From contig NC_019904.1 in NCBI RefSeq assembly GCF_000325705.1, positions 132,001 to 196,000 of the forward strand: a DNA stretch of 64,000 nucleotides, in the 5' to 3' direction. Numbering within the stretch: the first letter of the stretch is position 1; every line of letters starts with the position of its first letter. The DNA is from Echinicola vietnamensis DSM 17526 (GTDB lineage: Bacteria; Bacteroidota; Bacteroidia; Cytophagales; Cyclobacteriaceae). A model generated the notes under the pieces. It was given only the letters and a program-made list of their open reading frames with translations, was not told where the DNA came from and did no database searches. Both the position numbers and the translations under genes were made by a program. Below, piece by piece: positions 26,946 to 36,376 of the stretch.

Positions 26946-27861
26946 AAGTCAATTCATTTATGTTTACTTGTGGGAGCAATCGCTCCACATCTGCTTTATA
27001 TATCATTCCCAAATCGGGCCTAAGACAATTGGCGGCACCAAAGGCAGCTCCATACCGGGCAATTTCTTCAACACCATATCCCCGGCTAACTCCAAGCGCT
27101 ACTCCGGCTGTCAGGCAATCGCCACAGCCCACCGTGCTGATCACTTTTTCCAAGGTGACATTGGCATGCAAACGGGTGCCTTGATAACTCAGGAACAACC
27201 CTTCCTTGCCTTTGGTCAAGGCGATCAGCTCGACTTTTTCGTGCAATTTATCGAAGGCCTCATGGACACTTGATGTCCCGCAATATTGCTTCGCCTCATG
27301 TTCGTTGAGATGAATTCCAAATATCTTTTCTTCCAGCGCATGGGTCAATTGCTCACCGCTACAGTCCAGGATCACCTTCTTCCCACTTCCATTGGCCGCG
27401 GCTATCAATTCCCGATAAGCTGTTTTGGGAGCTCCTTTGGGCCAAGATCCTGACATCACTGTCAAGGCTGACTGGCGAAGATTGTCCTTAAACACCCCAA
27501 CAAAACGGTCAAAATCCTCCCCGTTCATCTCTGGCCCTGGCTCCATCAACTCAGTATTCCGTATCGCTGTTGCCTCAGCCAAAAAGGTATAACATTTTCT
27601 GTTCATTCCTTTTAAGTCCACCCCTACGGTAGCCATCCCTCGTTCCTTACAGGCTGCCTTGATCCATTCCCCCGGATGTCCCGCCCAAGCGGCCATGAGC
27701 ACGGTAGGTGCTCCTGCTTCCTGGAGGGCCATGGCCACATGCACACCCTTGCCTCCAGGAAATTCCTCTTGCTTGGAAATGCGGTTTGCCTTGCCAAGCT
27801 GAAAATCCTCCAACCAAGCATAAGTATCTATTGACGGATTGGGGCAGACTGACAGCACCAT
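26938..27861 (-). CDS. 1-phosphofructokinase/tagatose-6-phosphate kinase-like PfkB protein
   Basis: A 307-residue kinase of the FruK/LacC branch: 'VCPNPSIDTYAWLEDFQLGK' at the N-terminus, 'EFPGGKGVHVAMALQEAG' (GGKG substrate loop) and 'VMSGSWPKGAP'. The catalytic segment reads 'STVGCGDCLTAG', with GCGD in place of the usual GAGD/GSGD; the catalytic Asp is kept. The LacC branch phosphorylates tagatose-6-P or fructose-1-P to the bisphosphate. Between agaS (2 bp upstream) and a second kinase, tagatose-6-P is the probable substrate. Confidence 0.86.
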   Translation of the reverse strand: MVLSVCPNPSIDTYAWLEDFQLGKANRISKQEEFPGGKGVHVAMALQEAGAPTVLMAAWAGHPGEWIKAACKERGMATVGVDLKGMNRKCYTFLAEATAIRNTELMEPGPEMNGEDFDRFVGVFKDNLRQSALTVMSGSWPKGAPKTAYRELIAAANGSGKKVILDCSGEQLTHALEEKIFGIHLNEHEAKQYCGTSSVHEAFDKLHEKVELIALTKGKEGLFLSYQGTRLHANVTLEKVISTVGCGDCLTAGVALGVSRGYGVEEIARYGAAFGAANCLRPDLGMIYKADVERLLPQVNINELTYG

Positions 27862-27863
27862 GG

Positions 27864-29036
27864 TTACGCTTTGTTATAAATGGTCACACCTTGCACCACC
27901 CGACTGATGGCACCACTAACGGAAGGATTATCCGGGTGCAATCCCAACTGCAGGCACTTATAAAACCCTAACAGCTGCCCCACCATCGTGGCCGGAAGGA
28001 CATTGAAAATGGCTTTTTCACTTGTACCTACAGCAGGCAAATCCAGTATGGAGTGATATCCATCCGTATTTTCGGCTGCAAAACTAATGGTTCTTATCTT
28101 CCTTTTGTCCTCTCCGATACTCTTGGCCAGATCAGTCTCATAACGAACCACGTGAGGATCCCTGGAAAACAGGTAAACCACGATGGATTCCTCATTTGCC
28201 ACCGCCCTGGGGCCGTGTCTGAAACCAAGAAATGAATCATGCTTGCAGACCACCTTGCCATCTGTCAATTCCTGAAGTTTTAAATGGCATTCCCGTGCTA
28301 CTCCCAGCATTGCTCCAGAACCTAAAAATATCACCCGATTAAAATCCGATTTGGCCACCGCCTCAAATTCATGCAAGCTGTTGCGCAAAATGTGATTGGC
28401 TGTCTCCGCCGCATCTTCAAACTGCTGTTTCAACTGATCCAGCTGATCAATTCCAGCCACCAACAAAATGGCCAATAACATCGATGTAAAGCTGCCGGTC
28501 ATGGCCAAACTGTTATCATTGGATCCTTCAGGTAACACCAACGCAAGACAATTCCCCCCACAATCGTTCGCATAAGCCGCCAACTCTCCATCTGGATTAC
28601 AAGTGATGATTAGATGGTATATTTCGTTGCAGTGTGCATCAGCAAGCCTTACCGCCTCCACACTTTCCGGACTATTTCCTGAACGGGCAAAAGAAACCAA
28701 CAACGTGGGTACCTTCTCTAGAAAAAACAGCTCAGGATGTGTCACGACATCTGTAGTCGCTATGGCTTGTGTATGGACACCGGTCAACTGCTGAACAATT
28801 CCTTGGGCAGATTCACCAATAAACGCAGAAGAACCGGCTCCGGTAAGAACAATGCGTGCATTGCCTTTTTCGAGAATAGGCTTGATAAAAGAATGTATCG
28901 CGTTTTGTTCATTTTTCAATTGACGAAACACGCGTTGCCATAACTCCGGCTGGCCTGCTATTTCCTTGGCTGTGTGAAATGCTCCAAGTTCCTCAGCCTT
29001 TTCAGAGTCCAAAGTCAAATATGTCGTTTGTATCAT
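27864..29036 (-). CDS. agaS: AgaS-type galactosamine-6-phosphate deaminase/isomerase (two SIS domains)
   Basis: A 390-residue protein with two SIS domains. The first has 'ARIVLTGAGSSAFIGESAQG' and 'LLVSFARSGNSPESVEAVRL'. The second has 'RVIFLGSGAMLGVARECHLK', 'DSFLGFRHGPRAV' and 'ESIVVYLFSRDP'. This arrangement and length match AgaS, which converts galactosamine-6-P to tagatose-6-P plus ammonia in GalNAc use. It is the first gene of the operon and has an AgaR-like operator about 75-120 bp upstream. GlmS-type function is unlikely because the glutaminase domain is absent. Confidence 0.9.
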   Translation of the reverse strand: MIQTTYLTLDSEKAEELGAFHTAKEIAGQPELWQRVFRQLKNEQNAIHSFIKPILEKGNARIVLTGAGSSAFIGESAQGIVQQLTGVHTQAIATTDVVTHPELFFLEKVPTLLVSFARSGNSPESVEAVRLADAHCNEIYHLIITCNPDGELAAYANDCGGNCLALVLPEGSNDNSLAMTGSFTSMLLAILLVAGIDQLDQLKQQFEDAAETANHILRNSLHEFEAVAKSDFNRVIFLGSGAMLGVARECHLKLQELTDGKVVCKHDSFLGFRHGPRAVANEESIVVYLFSRDPHVVRYETDLAKSIGEDKRKIRTISFAAENTDGYHSILDLPAVGTSEKAIFNVLPATMVGQLLGFYKCLQLGLHPDNPSVSGAISRVVQGVTIYNKA

Positions 29037-29109
29037 ATCTTAAAGTAAAATATAGCTCACGCTATCGATCCAAAACAGCTCCTGCCCCAATGAAAGACAA
29101 AATACTGCA

Positions 29110-29154
29110 CTTTCGTTTTACATACACATCAAATTAAACGAAATAAAATGAAAC
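29110..29154 (-). promoter_or_regulatory. DeoR/AgaR-like operator candidate
   Basis: On the minus strand 29136-29154 reads GTTTCATTTTATTTCGTTT, i.e. TTTC-A-TTT-TA-TTTC. From memory this fits the direct-repeat operators of AgaR and other DeoR-family repressors (TTTCRTTTYRTTTY). An inverted arm CTTTCGTTTTA lies at 29110-29120. No DeoR regulator gene is present in the window. Confidence 0.5.
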
Positions 29155-29407
29155 AAAAAAATTTCAAATTATTTTTATTAACAAAAAAAACTAATCCACT
29201 TCACCACTATGCATTTAACGATCAATACCCAAATCACCACCATAAAACGGAACATATTTCATCAATAGCTGCCAAAAACCTTCAACAAACATTTGTTTAG
29301 AGGACACTTTTCATGACCTACCGCCATAAAACAGCCGATACCCCGCCATTAACTCACTAACAAAAATTTTCACATGCTTTCGCTCCCTTCATAGTCTATC
29401 CATAAAA

Positions 29408-29435
29408 AGGCCAGTGGAAACATCTCCACTGGCCT
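29408..29435 (-). terminator. Terminator of the M42 peptidase gene
   Basis: AGGCCAGTGGA and TCCACTGGCCT form a perfect 11-bp stem with a six-base loop; on the minus strand it is followed by TTTTTATG. Confidence 0.88.
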
Positions 29436-29493
29436 CTATCATCCTTCATCTTGATTTGTAGCTTTTAATTGGCACAGCCACCCGTAAGGGAGC

Positions 29494-30561
29494 CTAACCA
29501 ATATACTTAAAGTTATAATTTGGATCCAAGTCCTCCAGAAAAGCGGTAATCAGGTCAATGACACTATTAATATCCTTTTTGCTGGCCGTCTCTACGGTAG
29601 TATGCATATACTTGAGTGGCAAAGAAATCAGTGCGGCAGGCACCCCTTCATTGGAATAGGCAAAGGCATCCGTGTCTGTCCCTGTACCTCTCGAAGCGGC
29701 TGCCCGCTGGAAAGGGATCTTCCTTTTGTCAGCTGCTGCAATGATCAAGTCCAGCAGCTTTTTATGAACAGAAGCACCATAGGTCAGCACTGGACCATCC
29801 CCAGCCACCTGCTCTCCACTGGTAATCTTATTGTACATCGGAGCGGTGGTGTCATGGCAAACATCCGTGATCACCGCCACATTCGGCTTGATCTTAGCGG
29901 CAATCATCTGTGCCCCGCGAAGGCCGATCTCTTCCTGCACCGCATTGACAACATACAATGCAAAAGGAAGCTTCTTCCCTGCATCGTGTAGTTTCTTCAG
30001 CACTTGCGCAATCATATAGCCTCCCACACGATTATCCAAAGCCCTTCCGGCAAAGAAATTACCATTAAGATCAATCAACTCGTCCTGGAAAGTCGCCACA
30101 CAGCCGACATGAATGCCCATCTTCTCAACTTCCTCCTTGCTCCTTGCCCCAACATCGATGAAGATATTCTCCAATGAGGGCTTGTCTTCTTTATCTCCTT
30201 TCCGCACATGGATGGCCGGCCATCCAAAAACCCCAGGAATGACCTTATCATCCGTATGGATATTTACTCGCATGGATGGTGCGATCATGTGGTCTGAGCC
30301 TCCATTTCTGCGCACATAAATATATCCTTCTGGTGTGATATAATTCACAAACCAGCTGATCTCGTCGGCATGCGCCTCAATGACCACCTTGAAAGGGGCG
30401 TCTGGGTTGACCACCCCCACGGCAGTCCCATAGCTGTCGGTAAAATACTGGTCCACATACGGCTTGATATAATCCAGCCATAACTGTTGACCTGATGCCT
30501 CAAACCCCGTAGGCGAGGCGTTATTGAGGTATTTGTAAAGAAATTTTTCGTTTTCTTGCAT
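29494..30561 (-). CDS. M42-family metallo-aminopeptidase
   Basis: A 355-residue dinuclear-zinc aminopeptidase of family M42 (FrvX/glutamyl aminopeptidase/TET-like). Metal and catalytic residues are visible in 'VIEAHADEISW' (HxD), 'GRALDNRVGGYM' (bridging Asp), 'NAVQEEIGLRGAQ' (catalytic Glu pair), 'AVITDVCHDT' (Asp) and 'LPLKYMHTTVETAS' (His). M42 enzymes form tetrahedral dodecamers that trim peptides in the cytoplasm. The gene is monocistronic, with its own terminator at 29408-29435; I see no link to the sugar operon beyond proximity. Confidence 0.93.
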   Translation of the reverse strand: MQENEKFLYKYLNNASPTGFEASGQQLWLDYIKPYVDQYFTDSYGTAVGVVNPDAPFKVVIEAHADEISWFVNYITPEGYIYVRRNGGSDHMIAPSMRVNIHTDDKVIPGVFGWPAIHVRKGDKEDKPSLENIFIDVGARSKEEVEKMGIHVGCVATFQDELIDLNGNFFAGRALDNRVGGYMIAQVLKKLHDAGKKLPFALYVVNAVQEEIGLRGAQMIAAKIKPNVAVITDVCHDTTAPMYNKITSGEQVAGDGPVLTYGASVHKKLLDLIIAAADKRKIPFQRAAASRGTGTDTDAFAYSNEGVPAALISLPLKYMHTTVETASKKDINSVIDLITAFLEDLDPNYNFKYIG

Positions 30562-30733
30562 GAATTAGCTATTTGGTTATTCGTTAGTACTCCTAATCCT
30601 ACCTATCTGTTTTATGCTGGCTTTTAAAAGATACGGTTTACCGTATTTCTGCAACTTAAGCCCATGATTTTACCATAAGGTATTCTCCACCATAACTTAA
30701 CTAGCATGGTTCTGGTTTCACGGTCACCCCTAA

Positions 30734-32317
30734 TTACAAAGGTATATTTCCATGTTTCTTTTTAGGAAGGTTATCCACCTTATTTTTGAGCATTTTGAAT
30801 CCTGAAATGAGTTTTTTTCTGGTTTGGGACGGTAGAATCACCTCATCGATGTATCCTCGGTGGGCAGCCTTATAAGGATTGGCAAATTTCCGGGTATACT
30901 GGTCGATTTTCTCCTGCAATTTAGCTTCTGAGTCTTCCGCTTGGGCAATTTCCTTTTTGAAAATTATTTCTGCAGCTCCCTTTGCTCCCATTACAGCGAT
31001 CTCTGCAGTAGGCCATGCAAAATTCAAATCCGCTCCAATATGCTTGGAGTTCATCACATCATAAGCGCCCCCATAGGCCTTTCTGGTAATCACGGTGATC
31101 CTCGGGACGGTAGCTTCCGAAAAAGCATACAGCAATTTTGCCCCGTTGGTAATGATGCCATTCCACTCTTGGTCTGTACCCGGCAAAAAACCCGGCACAT
31201 CCACCAGAACCAGCAAAGGGACATTAAAACAATCGCAAAACCGCACAAAGCGGGCCGCTTTGATCGACGCATCATTATCCAATACCCCTGCCAGGGATTG
31301 GGGCTGATTACCTACGACACCTATGCTCCTCCCAGCTATCCTGGCAAAGCCCACCACCATATTATCCGCAAAGTTTTGGTGCACCTCTAAAAACGAGGCT
31401 TCATCGACGATTCCCCTGACCACTTCCCGCATGTCATACGGATGATTTGGATTTTCGGGTACCATCGTATCCAGTACCGGCCTGGACTCATCTTCCAACA
31501 TATCATACGGATAGGACGGTGCATCATCTTCACAATTTTGGGGAATGTAGCTAAGGATATCTTTTATGGTCTTGATGCACTCAACTTCATTTTGGCAGGC
31601 AAAATGCGTCACGCCGCTTTTGGTACTATGAGTGCTTGCCCCGCCCAATTCCTCTGAACTGACATGCTCCTGTGTAACGGTCTTCACGACATTTGGACCA
31701 GTCACAAACATATAGCTGGTCTCCTCTACCATAAGAATAAAATCGGTAATTGCCGGTGAATAAACCGCCCCTCCGGCACAGGGCCCCATGATCGCCGAAA
31801 GCTGTGGAATCACGCCTGATGCCCGGGTATTACGGTAAAATATATCGGCATATCCCCCCAGTGAATTCACGCCCTCTTGGATGCGGGCACCCCCGGAGTC
31901 ATTCAACCCAATAACAGGGGCACCGTTTTTCATGGCCATGTCCATGATCTTGCAAATCTTTTCGGCATGGGTTTCTGAAAGGGAACCACCAAACACGGTA
32001 AAATCCTGGGAATACACATACACCAGTCGGCCATTGACCTCACCATAGCCGGTCACCACACCATCTCCCAAATAATATTCCTTATCCAGTCCAAAGTCCT
32101 TACAGCGGTGCATTTTAAACTTGTCGATCTCCTGAAAGGTCCCTTCATCGATCAGCAAATGAATACGCTCACGAGCCGTCAACTTCCCTTTCTCATGTTG
32201 GGTAGCTATCCGCTGCTGGCCCCCTCCCATCAGGGCTTCTTCGTTTTTCTTTTTTAACAATTCCAGTTTCTCCTTGTTTCCTGGCAGGGTATACACTCCT
32301 TTGGTAGCACTTTTCAT
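30734..32317 (-). CDS. Acyl-CoA carboxylase beta subunit (carboxyltransferase)
   Basis: A 527-residue biotin-dependent carboxyltransferase similar to propionyl-/methylcrotonyl-CoA carboxylase beta chains. Features: '[20 protein letters not shown]', '[15 protein letters not shown]', '[20 protein letters not shown]', '[19 protein letters not shown]', '[16 protein letters not shown]' and '[17 protein letters not shown]'. The two glycine-rich oxyanion loops expected in crotonase-fold CTs are present. It transfers CO2 from biotin to acyl-CoA; propionyl-CoA is the usual substrate of this subtype. The biotin carboxylase/carrier subunit is not adjacent, so partner genes lie elsewhere. Confidence 0.92.
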   Translation of the reverse strand: MKSATKGVYTLPGNKEKLELLKKKNEEALMGGGQQRIATQHEKGKLTARERIHLLIDEGTFQEIDKFKMHRCKDFGLDKEYYLGDGVVTGYGEVNGRLVYVYSQDFTVFGGSLSETHAEKICKIMDMAMKNGAPVIGLNDSGGARIQEGVNSLGGYADIFYRNTRASGVIPQLSAIMGPCAGGAVYSPAITDFILMVEETSYMFVTGPNVVKTVTQEHVSSEELGGASTHSTKSGVTHFACQNEVECIKTIKDILSYIPQNCEDDAPSYPYDMLEDESRPVLDTMVPENPNHPYDMREVVRGIVDEASFLEVHQNFADNMVVGFARIAGRSIGVVGNQPQSLAGVLDNDASIKAARFVRFCDCFNVPLLVLVDVPGFLPGTDQEWNGIITNGAKLLYAFSEATVPRITVITRKAYGGAYDVMNSKHIGADLNFAWPTAEIAVMGAKGAAEIIFKKEIAQAEDSEAKLQEKIDQYTRKFANPYKAAHRGYIDEVILPSQTRKKLISGFKMLKNKVDNLPKKKHGNIPL

Positions 32318-32513
32318 AACATCAGCATCGTAGGTTCTTCATACAATATAACGAACTGTTTTTTATGGAAGAAACTTTTTCCCTCTCTGCTCAAAACTAC
32401 TCAGGAATACACGTCCCTACTCAATTTATACCTTTCCTTTATTAAACTGGGAAATATCATAAAGCATTTTAAATAAACTTTTTATATTCGCACAACTAAA
32501 AAACCGGGGCTAC

Positions 32514-33479
32514 ATGAGACATGAGAAGGCAGCCATAATTGACATGGGAACCAATACATTTCATTTGATATTGGTAAATCTTAGCGAAGAGGGTTTTGAC
32601 ATTCTTTTCAAAGAAAAAGTCCCTGTGAAGATCGGGCAAAAAGGCATCAGCAAGAACGAAATCCATCCCGATGCAAAAAAACGGGCAATGCACACCCTTA
32701 AGCATTTCCGGAATTTGATCGACGGGGAAGCGATCGAGCATATTTATGCCTTTGCCACCAGTGCCGTGCGCAACGCCCACAACGGGATGGAATTGGTACA
32801 GGAGATCAGAAACGATTTCAACATCGACGTCAATGTGATCGATGGCGATCAGGAAGCCCAGCTCATCTATGAAGGCATTCGGTTTAGCAAATCATTGGGC
32901 AAGGAAAACAGCCTGATGATGGACATCGGTGGTGGCTCGGTAGAATTCATCATCGGTAATGAGGACAAAGCGCTATGGAAGCAAAGTTTTGAAATTGGCG
33001 GCCAGCGGCTCTTGGACCTATTCCATTATCATGACCCCATACTTCCAGAGGAAATCGACAAGCTCAAGGAGTTTCTTTCAGAACGCCTACAGCCCCTGAT
33101 TGAAGCACTTAAAGCACATCAGCCCAAAAGACTGGTGGGTGCGTCAGGTACTTTTGACACCTTGACGGACATGTACTACGCTTCAGCCCACCTTACCAAA
33201 ACCAAAAGCCAAACCGTCTTCCATCTCCCTCGAGGCGAATTCCAACGCCTATCCCAAAAGCTGGTCTCACTCCATAAAAAGGAACGATTGGAAATCCCCG
33301 GCATGATCCCTATGCGGGTGGACATGATCGTGGTGGCTTCTTGTCTCATCGACTTCATCCTCCAATACGTAGATGCCGACGAACTCATCTGTTCCAATTA
33401 TGCCCTCAAGGAGGGGGTCATCTCTAAAATCCTGAAAAACGAATCCATTATCCCCTGTATGGGAATAGAAAAACCTTAA
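32514..33479 (+). CDS. Ppx/GppA-family phosphatase
   Basis: A 321-residue ASKHA-fold enzyme that hydrolyses polyphosphate or pppGpp. Phosphate-1 motif 'IIDMGTNTFHLILVNL', 'FATSAVRNAHNG', phosphate-2 motif 'LMMDIGGGSVEFIIG' and 'RLVGASGTFDTLTDMY' are clear. It has only the N-terminal two-domain core (about 300 aa), lacking the HD-like C-terminal domain of E. coli Ppx/GppA, as is common in Bacteroidota. Polyphosphate versus pppGpp preference cannot be told. An AT-rich promoter region precedes it, with TATATTCG resembling a -7 box. Confidence 0.92.
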   Translation: MRHEKAAIIDMGTNTFHLILVNLSEEGFDILFKEKVPVKIGQKGISKNEIHPDAKKRAMHTLKHFRNLIDGEAIEHIYAFATSAVRNAHNGMELVQEIRNDFNIDVNVIDGDQEAQLIYEGIRFSKSLGKENSLMMDIGGGSVEFIIGNEDKALWKQSFEIGGQRLLDLFHYHDPILPEEIDKLKEFLSERLQPLIEALKAHQPKRLVGASGTFDTLTDMYYASAHLTKTKSQTVFHLPRGEFQRLSQKLVSLHKKERLEIPGMIPMRVDMIVVASCLIDFILQYVDADELICSNYALKEGVISKILKNESIIPCMGIEKP

Positions 33480-33525
33480 CCCTTCTGCTCACCCACTGAG
33501 GTGAGCTTTAATTTTATACAGCATC

Positions 33526-34602
33526 ATGAATTTTGATTTTAAAAGCCTATTTGCATTTACAAAAGAAATTTTCATAAAAATCGGGTGCCCTGAGGCCGAT
33601 GCCCAATCGGCTACGGAAGTTCTGCTCTCGGCAGATCTCCGCGGCGTGGACTCCCATGGTGTGGCCAGGCTTTCCGGCTATGTCAGGCTTTGGGAAGCAG
33701 GCCGGATCAACCCTACCCCCAAGATCCGCATAGTCCACGAGACGCCCAGTACAGCGGTGGTGGATGGAGACGGTGGCTTGGGATTGGTCGTCGCCCCCGT
33801 GGCCATGAAAATCGCCATCGAAAAAGCTAAAAATGCCGGCACCGGCTGGGTATCTGTCAAAAACTCCAACCACTATGGCATAGCTGGACACCACGCGCTT
33901 CAAGCGGTCAAGGAAGATATGATTGGCATGTCCATGACCAACGCCAGCCCGTTGGTCAGCCCTACATTCTCAAAGGAAAGGCTGCTGGGCACCAATCCGA
34001 TCTCCGTGGCCATTCCAGCGGGGAAAGAGCCTCCATTTGTTGCGGACATGGCCACCACAACGGCCGCCAATGGCAAGCTGGAAATCCTTCAGCGAAAACA
34101 GGAAAATGCCCCTTCTGGCTGGGTACAGGACAAAGAAGGGAATCCCACTACCAATGCTTTTGGTGTAAAAGAAGGTGGGGCCCTGCTTCCTCTGGGAGGT
34201 GACCGAGAGCATGGATCCCATAAGGGGTATGCCTTAGGGGCCATCGTGGACATCTTCTCTGCAGTGCTCTCCGGCGCCAACTACGGCCCTTGGGTACCGC
34301 CCTTCGTCGCTTTCCTAGAGCCAGACCCCAACCCGGTAGGAGAAGGCATAGGTCACTTCTTTGGCGCCATGCGGGTGGATGCTTTCCGACCGGCAGATGA
34401 GTTTAAAAACCACATGGACACTTGGATCAGCAGGTTCCGGGAAGCCAAAACCACTCCGGGACATGATAAAGTGCTCATCCCCGGCGACCCGGAAAGGGAG
34501 CTGGAAAAAGAACGAATGGAAAACGGTATTCCTTTGCTGGAACCTGTGCAGCAAGATTTGACGGCCCTGGGCGAAAAGTTTGGAGTGCCCCTTCGCTCCT
34601 GA
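33526..34602 (+). CDS. Ldh-family (malate/lactate/ureidoglycolate-type) dehydrogenase
   Basis: A 358-residue NAD(P)-dependent oxidoreductase of the MDH2/LDH2 family (not Rossmann type). Family signatures: 'VLLSADLRGVDSHGVARLSG' (catalytic His in DSHG), 'VSVKNSNHYGIAGHHAL', 'GMSMTNASPLVSPTFSKERL', 'GTNPISVAIPAG', 'FVADMATTTAANGKLEI' and 'GSHKGYALGAIVDIFS'. The substrate (malate, lactate, ureidoglycolate, 2,3-diketogulonate) cannot be fixed from sequence. It follows the ppx gene by 46 bp and may be co-transcribed; the two share no obvious pathway. Confidence 0.9.
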   Translation: MNFDFKSLFAFTKEIFIKIGCPEADAQSATEVLLSADLRGVDSHGVARLSGYVRLWEAGRINPTPKIRIVHETPSTAVVDGDGGLGLVVAPVAMKIAIEKAKNAGTGWVSVKNSNHYGIAGHHALQAVKEDMIGMSMTNASPLVSPTFSKERLLGTNPISVAIPAGKEPPFVADMATTTAANGKLEILQRKQENAPSGWVQDKEGNPTTNAFGVKEGGALLPLGGDREHGSHKGYALGAIVDIFSAVLSGANYGPWVPPFVAFLEPDPNPVGEGIGHFFGAMRVDAFRPADEFKNHMDTWISRFREAKTTPGHDKVLIPGDPERELEKERMENGIPLLEPVQQDLTALGEKFGVPLRS

Positions 34603-34629
34603 TCACGCTGCTTTGTAACTTAACGCTAC

Positions 34630-34676
34630 AATTTCTCGTGTGCGGGAGCATCTAAACCCTATGCACACGAGAAATT
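34630..34676. terminator. Long hairpin after the Ldh-family gene
   Basis: AATTTCTCGTGTGC and GCACACGAGAAATT form a perfect 14-bp stem around 19 bases. No U-tract follows immediately, so it is a terminator-like or stabilising hairpin. Confidence 0.6.
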
Positions 34677-34724
34677 TACGATATTTTAATTTTTCGATAT
34701 TCCATTTTTTTCTATCTTAATGAC

Positions 34725-35219
34725 ATGTCAAAATTCCATCATTACCAGACGCTGATCACCTGGACCGGCAATACCGGCATGGGCACGAGGGGATACCTCG
34801 CGTACCAAAGAAACTTTGATGTCCATACAGAAGGCAGGCCAGTCATTTACGGGAGTGCAGATCCCCATTTTCGCGGAGACAAATCCCGCCATAATCCGGA
34901 AGAACTGTTTCTGGCCAGTATCGCTTCCTGTCACATGCTTTGGTACCTGCACTTGTGTGCCGAAGCAGGAATAAGTATCGTTTCGTATGAAGACCATGCA
35001 GAAGGCATTATGGTGGAAAACAAAAATGGCTCCGGTCAATTCAGCGAAGTGGTCCTGTATCCTGTCGTGACCGTGGAAGTGGAATCCATGAAAACCAAAG
35101 CCATGCAGCTTCACGAGGAAGCCAACAAGTATTGCTTTATTGCCAACAGCTGCAATTTCAAAATCCGTCACAAACCAGTGGTAAGGATAGCCTCGAAAAA
35201 ACAAAGCTATAGCCATTAA
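34725..35219 (+). CDS. OsmC/Ohr-family peroxide reductase
   Basis: A 164-residue OsmC-like protein that reduces organic hydroperoxides with two catalytic cysteines. The first is in 'NPEELFLASIASCHMLWYL', the second in 'CFIANSCNFKIR', at the expected spacing. N-terminal 'ITWTGNTGMGTRGYLAYQRN' and 'GSADPHFRGDKSRHNPEEL' fit the OsmC subgroup rather than Ohr. The gene is monocistronic, with the hairpin of 34630-34676 upstream and convergent manC downstream. Confidence 0.92.
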   Translation: MSKFHHYQTLITWTGNTGMGTRGYLAYQRNFDVHTEGRPVIYGSADPHFRGDKSRHNPEELFLASIASCHMLWYLHLCAEAGISIVSYEDHAEGIMVENKNGSGQFSEVVLYPVVTVEVESMKTKAMQLHEEANKYCFIANSCNFKIRHKPVVRIASKKQSYSH

Positions 35220-35297
35220 AAAGCGAGGACCTAAAAATCATTCATTTGTTCTCGCCAGATAGGAATTCTAAAGTTATGCTTAACGGAAGGAAGCGGC

Positions 35298-36368
35298 CTA
35301 AATAAAGCCCTCTCCCTTGTTTTTGGCATCCGCCACAAACTCCTTAAACTTCTTCTCGGCATCCAACTTACAGATCAGCAGGACGTTTTCAGACTCATTG
35401 ATCAGGTAATTATCCAGCCCGTGAACGACTACCAGTTTCTGCGGGGAAACTTTGATATAACTATTGGTAGTATCGTAAAGCATGGCGTTTGCATCCACGA
35501 CATTATTGTCCTTGTCCCGGTTTTTTAATTTATGAATACTCATCCAAGAGCCAAGATCAGACCACCCAAAGTCTCCCAATATCAGGTAAACATCATCTGA
35601 TTTCTCCATGATACCAAGGTCGATGGTCACATTTTTCACCAAGGAATAAGCCCTCTTTACAAACTCCTGCTCTTTTGAGGTGGCATAAAAATCGATTCCT
35701 TCTTCAAAAACCTCCGCTATCTCGGGCATGTGTTTTTCAAAAGCCCTGATGATGGACTGGTTTTTCCAAACAAAGACTCCGCTGTTCCAGACAAAATCGC
35801 CACTTTCCAAAAAAGTCTTCGCCAATGTAACATCAGGCTTTTCGGTAAAAGTCTTCACCTTTTTGACCTCCTCATGGCCATCCATGTACTGGATGTAGCC
35901 ATAGGCAGTATCCGGCCGATTGGGCTTTATACCGATGGTAACCAAGTGATGGTCCTTTTCTGCTTCACTCAGGGCCAAGGCGATGGTATCCTGAAAGGCC
36001 ACTTCATGTAGAATCAAATGGTCTGAAGGCGTCACGATAACCCGCGCCGCTTCATCCCTTTTTCGAATCACATAGCTGGCATATGCGATACACGTAGCTG
36101 TATTCCTGCGAAGGGGCTCGCTCAATATCTGGTCATCTCCCAACTCCGGGAGTTGCTCCTTGACAATGTCGACATAATTATGATTGGTCACCACGACAAA
36201 CCTGTCAGGGCTGGACAGTTTTACAAATCGGTCATAGGTAGTCTGCAGCAGGGTTCTGCCAGTGCCCAATAGATCTAAAAACTGCTTTGGAAAATTGTTT
36301 CTGCTATGTGGCCAAAACTTGGTGCCGATACCACCGGCCAAAACAACAATATATGGTTTATTTTGCAT
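35298..36368 (-). CDS. manC: Mannose-1-phosphate guanylyltransferase
   Basis: A 356-residue nucleotidyltransferase making GDP-mannose from mannose-1-P and GTP. It has the nucleotide-binding start 'VVLAGGIGTKFWPHSRNNFP' (the usual GGxGTRLWPlSR with Lys in place of Arg), 'SEPLRRNTATCIAYASY', 'VIVTPSDHLI', 'VKTFTEKPDVTLAKTFL' and 'VWNSGVFVWK'. The C-terminal cupin isomerase domain of bifunctional forms is absent; the beta-helix end is short. It lies 8 bp downstream of kdsD in an envelope-sugar operon. Confidence 0.92.
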   Translation of the reverse strand: MQNKPYIVVLAGGIGTKFWPHSRNNFPKQFLDLLGTGRTLLQTTYDRFVKLSSPDRFVVVTNHNYVDIVKEQLPELGDDQILSEPLRRNTATCIAYASYVIRKRDEAARVIVTPSDHLILHEVAFQDTIALALSEAEKDHHLVTIGIKPNRPDTAYGYIQYMDGHEEVKKVKTFTEKPDVTLAKTFLESGDFVWNSGVFVWKNQSIIRAFEKHMPEIAEVFEEGIDFYATSKEQEFVKRAYSLVKNVTIDLGIMEKSDDVYLILGDFGWSDLGSWMSIHKLKNRDKDNNVVDANAMLYDTTNSYIKVSPQKLVVVHGLDNYLINESENVLLICKLDAEKKFKEFVADAKNKGEGFI

Positions 36369-36376
36369 GATTCTTC

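Larger units (their letters stand above)
29037..29493. other. Regulatory intergenic region upstream of agaS
   Basis: 457 bp without a gene. It holds the operator-like repeat at 29110-29154, an A/T-rich block (29140-29195) and the M42 terminator (29408-29435). Nothing else was recognised. Confidence 0.6.
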
